From Verrucomicrobia bacterium LW23 (lineage in GTDB: Bacteria; Verrucomicrobiota; Verrucomicrobiia; Methylacidiphilales; UBA1321): a stretch of DNA of 64,000 nucleotides. The notes under the pieces were generated by a model, which was given only the letters and a program-made list of their open reading frames with translations, did no database searches and had not been told where the DNA came from. The DNA lies in the NCBI GenBank assembly GCA_003054695.1, contig QAZA01000016.1, forward strand, positions 62,001 to 126,000, read 5' to 3'. The stretch's first letter is position 1. Each line of letters begins with the position of its first letter. Positions 46,694-53,659 of the stretch are shown in pieces. The position numbers and the translations under genes were made by a program.

Positions 46694-47377
46694 TCACGTC
46701 ACGGCCACCGCGTGCATCAGCGCTTTATACAGCGTATCGCGCTCCAGCACGCGCACGACGGTCCGGCGCCAGGTCCACAGCCCCTCCACCAGCGATTCCC
46801 CGCCGGCGGCGGGGGGCGGGGACTGGACGGCATCCTCCTCGCAGGGATGCACGCCGCCCACTTCGTCGACGGGAAACGCGACGCGCATTTCTCCCGGATC
46901 GATAACCAGCAGGCGGTGGATGTGCCCGGGCTGCAAGGGGTGCGACGCCGGCCCTGCGCCGCCCGGGTAGAGCAACGGCTGCAGGGTTACGCATATCTCC
47001 ACGGTGCCACGGATGTTGACCACGCCAATGACGACCGAGCCCGGCCTGCCGCTGGGGAGCGAGTGCACGCGGGCGCCGTCGACGGCCTCCACAAAGCACT
47101 CGCCCGCAAGCGCAAACCATTCCGGCCCAAGTCGAAACACCAGCAGCTTGCGCAGGCCGGCGCCCCGCTCCGCGGGCGGGGCGGCCAGGCGCTGGGTCAT
47201 GGCGTCCAGGTACTCGTCGTCAATCGGCTGCGCCAGCAGCTCGTTGACGGCCGGCCTGCGCGGGGCCGGAGGCGCGAGCGCCGTCACGGCAATATCGGCC
47301 CCGCCCGGCACAGCCGAGCGCGGCGAAGGTAGTGATCCGTCGGTGCTGTCAGTATGCATAGACAAGAAGTTCCCCAT
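46694..47377 (-). CDS. CheW-like coupling protein
   Basis: A 227-residue protein. Residues 1-75 are variable. The CheW domain spans about 76-225: LRKLLVFRLGPEWFALAGEC, then VIGVVNIRGTVEICVTLQPL and RLLVIDPGEMRVAFPVDEVG. CheW domains link chemoreceptors to CheA. The longer N-terminal extension differs from minimal CheW. An alternative start is the ATG seven codons further in. It lies 382 bp upstream of cheA on the same strand and belongs to the same chemosensory cluster. Confidence 0.85.
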   Translation of the reverse strand: MGNFLSMHTDSTDGSLPSPRSAVPGGADIAVTALAPPAPRRPAVNELLAQPIDDEYLDAMTQRLAAPPAERGAGLRKLLVFRLGPEWFALAGECFVEAVDGARVHSLPSGRPGSVVIGVVNIRGTVEICVTLQPLLYPGGAGPASHPLQPGHIHRLLVIDPGEMRVAFPVDEVGGVHPCEEDAVQSPPPAAGGESLVEGLWTWRRTVVRVLERDTLYKALMHAVAVT

Positions 47378-47549
47378 CAGGTTACGCGTGAAACCTACAC
47401 CAACCCATCACGTTGTCGGCAACTATTTCGGGCGGTTTAGGGCAAAATCGCAAAAATGTGAATCACAATATTGAACCCATGCGAGACTCTTGCCTCCCTC
47501 ATGCTTATTCGCCTTGCCAGCGTTGCCTGAGTGTTCGATCCTGTCTACC

Positions 47550-48770
47550 ATGCTCACCACTGCGCTTTCGGAGGCAGCCGACCTCTGCACCGCCTCTCCC
47601 AACGCCTCCCTGCCGGACGACGTGATCGCCGCCGTGGCCAAAGAACTCCTGGACCCGGCTATACAGGATGAAGAAAAGGCCCGCTTTTTGCGCGCCCACA
47701 CTGCCAGGGGCGAGACGGCCGCCGAGCTGCGCCTCTTTTCCGCCGCCTTTCTGCCGCATGCCGTGGATCCCGGCTTTTGCAGCAGCGTGGGCGGGCGCGA
47801 GCTGCTGGACTGTTGCGGCACCGGCGGCAGCGGGCTCGACATCCTCAATATATCCACCGGCATGATGTTTGTGCTGGCGGCGTGCGGCGTGCCGGTGGCC
47901 AAGCATGGCAACGTGGGGGTTACCAAAAAAAGCGGCAGCGCCGACGTGCTGCGCGCCCTGGGCATTCGCATCGACCTGCCGCCCGAGCTGCAGCGCGCGT
48001 GCCTGGAGGAGGTGGGTGCCACGTTCCTTTTTGCGCGGCAGTTCCACCCCGCGTTTAAGGCGGTGGCGCCCGTGCGTCAAAAGCTGGCGATGGAGGGCCG
48101 GCGCACCATGTTTAATCTGCTGGGGCCGCTGCTTAACCCGGCCCGGCCGGCCGTGCAGCTGACGGGCGTGATCCGACATGAGCACCTGCCGCTCTTCTCC
48201 GAAGCGCTGGGCGCCACCTGCACGCGGCGGCTGGCGCTGTACGGCGAGAACTCCGTAGGCGTACCTTTTGGTGAAGTAAGTATAACGGGCGAAACACGTT
48301 ACGCGGGCGACGTGCCCGAGGGAATCGCCGACTGGGTGGAGGATCAGCAGGAGGCCCCGCACGCCCCCTCCCCCCTGGCCGCCATTACCGCGGCCGAGGC
48401 GGTCGCAAGCTCGCTGCATCCCGACGCCGCCACGCCCGCCGAGCAACCGCACGCACTCTCCCCGGAAGCCGCCGCGCGCTACGCGGAGCTGGCCGCGCTG
48501 CACGTCTCCGGCCCGGAGGCCAGCGCGCAAATGCTGACGGACCTCTTCGCCTCCTGCGCCCCCGGCTCCCATACCCCAGGCGCGGCCGCCGAGGTGCCGC
48601 CGCTGGCGCGCAAGTTGTTGCTGGTCAACGCCAGCGTAGCGCTTGTGCTGCACCAAACAGCCCCCACGCTGGAGGCCGCCCTCGCCCTCGCCACCGAGGC
48701 TCTCGACTCTGGCCGCGCGCTGGACAAGCTGCAGCGGATGCAGGCTTTCTCGGAGAAACACGCGGCGTAA
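47550..48770 (+). CDS. trpD: Anthranilate phosphoribosyltransferase (TrpD) or close relative
   Basis: About 406 residues. It has the nucleoside phosphorylase-type fold of TrpD: an N-terminal helical domain, then CCGTGGSGLDILNISTG (PRPP-binding GTGG loop), VAKHGNVGVTKKSGSADVLR, a central FHPAFKAVAPVRQKL and NLLGPLLNPARPAVQLTGV. It adds phosphoribose to anthranilate in tryptophan synthesis. Two differences from the usual motifs are seen: GTGGS where GTGGD is typical, and HGNVGVTKK where HGNRAxSSK is typical. The C-terminal part carries a long insertion. No other trp gene is nearby. The ATG at 47550 was chosen. Confidence 0.8.
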   Translation: MLTTALSEAADLCTASPNASLPDDVIAAVAKELLDPAIQDEEKARFLRAHTARGETAAELRLFSAAFLPHAVDPGFCSSVGGRELLDCCGTGGSGLDILNISTGMMFVLAACGVPVAKHGNVGVTKKSGSADVLRALGIRIDLPPELQRACLEEVGATFLFARQFHPAFKAVAPVRQKLAMEGRRTMFNLLGPLLNPARPAVQLTGVIRHEHLPLFSEALGATCTRRLALYGENSVGVPFGEVSITGETRYAGDVPEGIADWVEDQQEAPHAPSPLAAITAAEAVASSLHPDAATPAEQPHALSPEAAARYAELAALHVSGPEASAQMLTDLFASCAPGSHTPGAAAEVPPLARKLLLVNASVALVLHQTAPTLEAALALATEALDSGRALDKLQRMQAFSEKHAA

Positions 48771-48810
48771 GGATGCATTCTCAAGTCGAGTGCAGGCACA
48801 CGCAAGCCTC

Positions 48811-48957
48811 AGGAGCGCCACAGGCGCGAAAGCCTCTAGTGCATCGGCAAGGATCTATTTTAGGATTAGACGTGCGTGGACCGGGAACGTCCGAGAACCT
48901 CGAGGAGGTTCTATAACCTAGCCCAGGGCTATAGGCTTTCGCGCCTGTGGCGCTTCT
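48811..48957. repeat. Nested repeats: GGCGCC-rich palindrome containing half a MITE
   Basis: AGGAGCGCCACAGGCGCGAA (48811 on) and its complement ending GCGCCTGTGGCGCTTCT (48957) are perfect 25-bp arms. Between them lies the left half (48836-48875, CTAGTGCATCGGCAAGGATC onwards) of the element found whole at 12472-12615, and the palindrome AGAACCTCGAGGAGGTTCT (48894-48912). The nesting shows repeat insertion into repeat. It follows trpD and may end its transcription. Confidence 0.75.
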
Positions 48958-49035
48958 GAGTAAGACCAGTTACCGGAATAAATCGCATCGGAACCGCTCG
49001 AGGCGCCAGGTGCTTCCTACACTGCTCTGCCCACG

Positions 49036-49656
49036 CTATGCCACTGCCGTTACCACGTCGCGCTCGGCTAGAGCGCGGAGCAGGTCGGCCTTCTTTTGCA
49101 CGGCTTCCTGCTCGCGCTGGCAGGGGACTTTGCATTCGACGGTGAGCACCAGCGCGGTGGGGGTCAGCTCGGGGCGGACGGAGCGGATGATTTGCCGGTG
49201 GGTGCGATCCAGGGCGTCGGCCACGCGCAGCAGGGCGGCCAGTTTGCTGACGATGACGCGGTGCTCCGGCGGCAGTTCAACGTAGCCGCCGTGTTGCGGG
49301 CACGGGAGCGCCTTGCGGTGATAGCGGGCCACCTGCGCCACAGCCGCAACCTCCTCCGGCGCAAGGCTTTGCCAGGGGAACTCGCGGATGATGCGGGCGG
49401 ACCATTTATGGTGGCCGGAGCCGTCGGCTGTCTGCGACCACCCGGTATCGTGCAGCAGGGAGGCCACGTGCAGCCACGTGCGCTCGCGGTTGCCCAGGCC
49501 GTGCCAGGCGGTCAGGCCGTCGTAGAGCATGAGAGCGAGCAGAGCCACGTGGCGGGTATGCTCGGGCTCGTGCTCGTACCTGGCCAGGATCGCCTCGGTA
49601 TCGCGAAGCAGGGCGGGTGGCAACTCCCGCGGCATGGCGGTGGTGGCGTGACTCAC
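49036..49656 (-). CDS. HD-domain protein like the Ppx/GppA C-terminus
   Basis: A 206-residue protein of HD-phosphohydrolase type. HTRHVALLALMLYDGL, then LHVASLLHDTGW with the HD pair, HHKWSARIIREF and ARYHRKALP with VSKLAALLRVADALDRTH match the C-terminal helical domain of exopolyphosphatase/GppA proteins, but the N-terminal actin-like phosphatase domain is absent. It may bind or hydrolyse a phosphorylated nucleotide. The frame begins with GTG 49656; the ATG at 49635 is an equally possible start. It is convergent with trpD across the repeat array. Confidence 0.75.
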   Translation of the reverse strand: MSHATTAMPRELPPALLRDTEAILARYEHEPEHTRHVALLALMLYDGLTAWHGLGNRERTWLHVASLLHDTGWSQTADGSGHHKWSARIIREFPWQSLAPEEVAAVAQVARYHRKALPCPQHGGYVELPPEHRVIVSKLAALLRVADALDRTHRQIIRSVRPELTPTALVLTVECKVPCQREQEAVQKKADLLRALAERDVVTAVA

Positions 49657-49792
49657 GGTGAGGGATGGGGATGCGGCGTGTGGTGTGCCGGCGATGCGCT
49701 ACGACTTGTGAATCCATGCGTCGCCGGCGCAGCTCTCCGCTCTCGGCCGGCGATGCGGGGCCGAGAGCGGCGGGGGATGGGTGGCCGGACGC

Positions 49793-50653
49793 TTAGTCCA
49801 GGTCCATGGTGGGGCGCAGGTGCACGGGCTCCTGCTGCTTCTTCTTCTTGCCCTTGGCGATGATGTTGAGGACCTCAACAGCCACCGAGAAGGCCATGGC
49901 GAAGTAGATGTAGTTTTTGGAGATATGCGCGCCGCAGCCCTCGACAACGAGCGTAAAGCCGATGAGCATAAGGAAGGCAAGTGCCAGCATCTTGACAGTG
50001 GGGTGACGATTGACGAAATCCGAAACCCAGCCGGAGAACGCGAGCATAAAGCCCATGGAGATGACAACCGCCGCGATCATGACCGACACGTTGTTGGTCA
50101 TACCCACCGCGGTGATGACCGAGTCGATGGAGAACACAAGATCGATGACGATAATCTGCCAGACAACCGCCGAGAACGCGGCGTATACAGGGGCGGCGCC
50201 GGCGGTGTGGTCTTCGCTGTGGCCATGCTCCGTGCCTTCCAGGCTGTGGTGAATCTCCTTGGTGGCCTTGAAGAGGAGGAACAGGCCGCCCGTCAGCAGG
50301 ATGATGTCGCGCCAGCTGGGGCCCCAGTTTGTCGCGCCTGCCCATCCAAACCAGGCCTCAAAGGGCACGGTAAACGCGGGGTACTTCAGCTGCGCGATGA
50401 AGCTGGCGAAGCAGAGCAGGATGACGCGCATGACGAGCGCCAGGCCCAGGCCGAGTTGCCGCGCCTTGTCGCGCTTCTCGGGCTCCACTTTGCCGGCCAG
50501 GATGGCGATGAAGATAACGTTGTCGATGCCGAGGACGATTTCGAGAATCGTGAGGGTGATCAGGCTAATGGTCAGCGCTGTCCACGTCGAATCGTCAATC
50601 GTGACACCGGCTGCCGCGATGAGAGGGTAGAGGTCGAATAGATTCACGAGCAA
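49793..50653 (-). CDS. TerC-family membrane protein
   Basis: A 286-residue integral membrane protein. EIVLGIDNVIFIAILAGKV and the paired VIDLVFSIDSVITAVGMTNN are the TerC signature with acidic residues in two membrane helices; seven or so helices are predicted. Family members export metal ions such as manganese to protein-metallating systems, or take part in tellurite resistance; substrate here is not determined. No ATG start is available: the frame begins at TTG 50653, or GTG 50647, with a stop at 50663-50665 just upstream. The start lies in a hairpin. Confidence 0.88.
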   Translation of the reverse strand: MLVNLFDLYPLIAAAGVTIDDSTWTALTISLITLTILEIVLGIDNVIFIAILAGKVEPEKRDKARQLGLGLALVMRVILLCFASFIAQLKYPAFTVPFEAWFGWAGATNWGPSWRDIILLTGGLFLLFKATKEIHHSLEGTEHGHSEDHTAGAAPVYAAFSAVVWQIIVIDLVFSIDSVITAVGMTNNVSVMIAAVVISMGFMLAFSGWVSDFVNRHPTVKMLALAFLMLIGFTLVVEGCGAHISKNYIYFAMAFSVAVEVLNIIAKGKKKKQQEPVHLRPTMDLD

Positions 50654-50674
50654 TAGAACTAGTTAGTTGCTCGT
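50646..50674 (-). promoter_or_regulatory. Hairpin covering the terC start codon
   Basis: ACGAGCAA (50646-50653) and TTGCTCGT (50667-50674) are perfect 8-bp inverted repeats. On the RNA the downstream arm contains both possible start codons, TTG and GTG. The hairpin could therefore limit translation. No known metal riboswitch pattern was recognised upstream. Confidence 0.4.
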
Positions 50675-50838
50675 TCGACGTCAATAAAAAGGCTGAAGAA
50701 ATAGAACTTTAAATAAGTTAAGTTATGAACATGCAAAATGCATTGCGCCGATTTTCATCTTTACAAATCTCCTAACACATTCCCGAGGGCTCGCGCCCCG
50801 CGCGCCCATGCCGCCCGTCTCTGCCCCTCGCCCCTCGC

Positions 50839-51924
50839 TTATGGCGAGGGAGGCAGGTCGTCGGTAGGGAGCTTGTAGGTGATACCCAGTTTGGCGAGGG
50901 CTTCGTGCAGGCCGATATCGTCGCCCCGCGGGTCGCCGATGTAGAGGACTTTGCCTTCGGGCGTGACGAGGGCGGAGAGGGGGAAGGTGGTGGAGCCCAT
51001 CTGGTTATACAGGGCGCGGGTTTTCTCCTCCAGCAGCCAGGGGAAGGTGATTTTGTTCTCTTTGCGCGCCTCCTCGGCGGCGGCGGCGTTGCCTTCGATG
51101 TTGAGGCCGACGCTCACAACCCCTTGCGGCCCAAGCTCTTTCTCCACGTCCACCATCTCGGTAATGCCGGCCAGGCTTTCGGGCGTAAAGCCGGTCCAGA
51201 AGTTGAGAAGGAGAACCTTTTTGCCTTTCACCAGCTCTGCAAAGGTGGCGGTGCCGCCCTGCGAGGTGGCGAACTTCGCGTTCATCGGCACGGCAATAGA
51301 GGTCATACGCGCCTTGCGGCGGTAGCCCAGGATGAACTGCGCGTAGAAGTTGGCTTCCTCCGGGTTGAGCCATATGGCCTCCTTTATCGCCGTCTCAAAG
51401 CCCTTCATGTCGCCACCCTCGGCGGCCACCACGGCTTTGATCAGCTCGTTCATCGCCTCCGGCTGTCCGGCGGTGCGGATGTAGCCGGCTTTTTCGAGAT
51501 TCCACCTGGGCACCAGCGCGGCAAAGCGGGTGTGCACTTCCTTCAGTTTGTCCCACATTTGCGCGCGGAAGCAGTAGGTAATTTCCGCCTCCAGCAGCTC
51601 TTCCTCGCTGGCGCCCAGGGATTTGGCTTTCTCCAGCAGTTTGGCAAACTGCGGTTCGTCCTTGCTATCCTTAAGCTTCATCATCTCGTCGATGGTTTGC
51701 TCCTTGGGCTTGACGGGGGAGGTGCCGGGATCCTTGGGCAGACCCAGCGAGTGCGGGTCGCCGCCGCCGGCCGGAGCGGGCGCGGGATCCGCCGCCGGGG
51801 CGGGCATGGGGGCCTGGGCGGCGGCGGGCAGGATGGCGGCGCACAGCAGGGCGATGGCCGCGAGGGCAGACGCCATGCGGCGGTAACGGGAAGGGAGAAC
51901 GGATGCGAATATCGTGCTGTTCAT
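50839..51924 (-). CDS. Secreted thioredoxin-fold protein lacking the redox cysteines
   Basis: A 361-residue protein. Residues 1-36 hold a signal peptide (MASALAAIALLCAAILPAAA), then a Pro/Ala linker. The middle (about 85-220) is helical, with a tetratricopeptide-like region. Residues about 225-355 resemble a TlpA/AhpC-type thioredoxin fold: LLLNFWTGFTPESLAGITEM followed by GVVSVGLNIEGN, FPWLLEEKT and a cis-Pro loop STTFPLSALVTPEGKVLYIG. The usual WCxxC is FTPES, so no redox cysteine is present. The start at 51924 fits the signal peptide; a longer frame upstream is discarded. It is divergent from the SIS gene. Confidence 0.75.
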   Translation of the reverse strand: MNSTIFASVLPSRYRRMASALAAIALLCAAILPAAAQAPMPAPAADPAPAPAGGGDPHSLGLPKDPGTSPVKPKEQTIDEMMKLKDSKDEPQFAKLLEKAKSLGASEEELLEAEITYCFRAQMWDKLKEVHTRFAALVPRWNLEKAGYIRTAGQPEAMNELIKAVVAAEGGDMKGFETAIKEAIWLNPEEANFYAQFILGYRRKARMTSIAVPMNAKFATSQGGTATFAELVKGKKVLLLNFWTGFTPESLAGITEMVDVEKELGPQGVVSVGLNIEGNAAAAEEARKENKITFPWLLEEKTRALYNQMGSTTFPLSALVTPEGKVLYIGDPRGDDIGLHEALAKLGITYKLPTDDLPPSP

Positions 51925-52169
51925 TCGATTTTTAGCAAACACTAGCAGCATCCGGGCCCGTGCGCGAGTGCCTAATTTTTCGGCTTGCGGCCTGGGGCTT
52001 GCGGTTTGGGCAGACCAGGTCCAGGGCGCCGTGGTGGCGATGCCCGTGCGAATTGACATTGCGGCAGGGCGCGCCCATCATCGGCGCTTTCCCGCCAAGG
52101 GCTTCCCGGTTTTGTCCCTGGCCCCTTATTCATCCTTCCATCCCCACATCTCCCTTTATCCTCTTCCCC

Positions 52170-52766
52170 ATGAGTTTTACCGCCACATTTCTCAGCGAAG
52201 TTCAGCAGGTAACCGCGGCCCTTCCGGCCGATACGATCGAGCGCATGGTGGACGAACTTGCGGCGCTGAAGGAGCGCGGCGGGCGGCTGTTTATTCTGGG
52301 CGTGGGCGGCAGTGCGGGCAATGCGTCGCACGCGGTTAACGACTTCCGCAAGATTGTGGGGATTGAGACGTACGCGCCCACCGACAACGTCTCCGAGCTG
52401 ACGGCGCGCACCAACGACGAGGGGTGGTCCACCATCTTTGAGGCGTGGCTGAAAACCAGCCGGCTGAAGAAGGACGACGCGATCCTGGTGTTGTCCGTAG
52501 GCGGCGGCAATCTGGAGAAGAACGTAAGCCCCAACCTGGTTACCGCGCTGCAGTACGCCGCGCAGGTGGGCACCCCGGTGCTGGGCATCGTTGGCCGCGA
52601 CGGAGGGTACACCGCCAGGGTGGGCACCGCCGTGGTGGTGGTGCCGACGGTGAATCCCGAGCATGTGACGCCGCACTCCGAGGCTTTCCAGGCCGTGGTG
52701 TGGCATCTGCTGGTGTCGCACCCGCGCCTCAAGGCGTGCGCCACCAAGTGGGAGAGCACGAAGTAA
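52170..52766 (+). CDS. SIS-domain phosphoheptose isomerase (GmhA-like)
   Basis: A 198-residue protein. LFILGVGGSAGNASHAVNDF, then VLSVGGGNLEKNVSPNLVTA and VGTPVLGIVGRDGGYTARVG form a SIS sugar-isomerase fold similar to GmhA, which converts sedoheptulose 7-phosphate to D-glycero-D-manno-heptose 7-phosphate for LPS or S-layer glycans. The family active site has Ser/Thr and Glu/His residues; a His occurs in EHVTPHSEAFQ. Context supports this, since the next gene encodes a GmhB-type phosphatase. The ATG at 52170 was chosen. Confidence 0.8.
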   Translation: MSFTATFLSEVQQVTAALPADTIERMVDELAALKERGGRLFILGVGGSAGNASHAVNDFRKIVGIETYAPTDNVSELTARTNDEGWSTIFEAWLKTSRLKKDDAILVLSVGGGNLEKNVSPNLVTALQYAAQVGTPVLGIVGRDGGYTARVGTAVVVVPTVNPEHVTPHSEAFQAVVWHLLVSHPRLKACATKWESTK

Positions 52767-52807
52767 GTTCTCTCCGGTCCCCTCGCTTCTATTCCCATCT
52801 CGTCCCC

Positions 52808-52893
52808 TCCGTGTAATCCGTGAAATCCGTGGTTAATAACTCCCCCCTAAGAGAGAGGGGATGTTTAACCACGGATTTCACGGATTACACGGA
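52808..52893. repeat. Palindromic repeat, TCCGTGTAATCCGTG family
   Basis: The left arm TCCGTGTAATCCGTGAAATC plus CGTGGTTAA and the right arm TTAACCACGGATTTCACGGA plus TTACACGGA are near-perfect complements. The 86-bp unit separates the two heptose genes, although both could still share a transcript if it does not terminate. Confidence 0.8.
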
Positions 52894-52947
52894 AGGGAGA
52901 CGGAAGCGGATCATACTGAAGGGGTTATCCTGAAATTGTTACAGGCG

Positions 52948-53520
52948 ATGCACACCCACGATTCAGCAGCCGGAGCGCGCCCGCTGCGCCGCGCCGTCTT
53001 CCTCGATCGCGACGGCGTCATCAACCGCCCCGTGGTGCGCGACGGCATGCCCTTCCCACCCGCCACGCCGGAGGAGTTTGCGCTGCTGGACGGCGTGCCC
53101 GAGGCGTGCCGGATGCTGCACGCGGCCGGATACCTGCTGGTCGTCGCCACCAACCAGCCCGATGTAGGCCGCGGCACCACGCCCCTGGCCACCGTGGAGG
53201 CGATGCATCGCCGCATGTGCGAGCTTCTCCCGGAAATCGACCGCGTGGAAGCCTGCTACCACCCCGGCGGCGGCGATCCCCCCTCGCCCGACCGCAAGCC
53301 CGCCCCCGGTATGCTGCTGCGCGCCGCGAAAGAGCTGGGCATTGACCTGCCCGCCAGCTACATGGTGGGCGACCGCTGGCGCGATGTGGACTGCGGCCAC
53401 GCCGCCGGATGCCGCACGTTTTTTATCGACTACGGCTACGCCGAGAAGCTGCGGCAGCAGCCCGATTTCGTCGCGACATCTCTGTTAGACGCAGCGCAAA
53501 AAATTCTCTCGCGCACATAA
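52948..53520 (+). CDS. Heptose 1,7-bisphosphate phosphatase, HAD-IIIA (GmhB-like)
   Basis: A 190-residue HAD hydrolase. The motif I AVFLDRDGVINRP carries the catalytic Asp pair; motif II is LVVATNQPD; the zinc loop has CYHPGGGDPPSPDRKP, in which the four-cysteine/histidine pattern of GmhB is reduced; motif III/IV is MVGDRWRDVDCGHAAG. GmhB removes the 7-phosphate from heptose 1,7-bisphosphate. It follows a GmhA-like gene, so both belong to activated-heptose synthesis. The heptose kinase is not in the window. The ATG at 52948 was chosen. Confidence 0.85.
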   Translation: MHTHDSAAGARPLRRAVFLDRDGVINRPVVRDGMPFPPATPEEFALLDGVPEACRMLHAAGYLLVVATNQPDVGRGTTPLATVEAMHRRMCELLPEIDRVEACYHPGGGDPPSPDRKPAPGMLLRAAKELGIDLPASYMVGDRWRDVDCGHAAGCRTFFIDYGYAEKLRQQPDFVATSLLDAAQKILSRT

Positions 53521-53659
53521 CATCCCGTTTGCCACCGGCACAGATTTCCCCCATGCCGCAATCTCCACTTGGATTTTCGGGACAAATGAGTAAAAATGCG
53601 CGAAATGGAATTGGCGCAAGGGCCTGCCCTGAGGGGCGGTCGCTGCGCCGCACGACCTC

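Noticed and set aside
50654-50838. Manganese (yybP-ykoY) riboswitch upstream of terC
   Set aside because: TerC genes often follow this riboswitch, but its conserved loops were not recognised in the leader. Only the short hairpin is supported.
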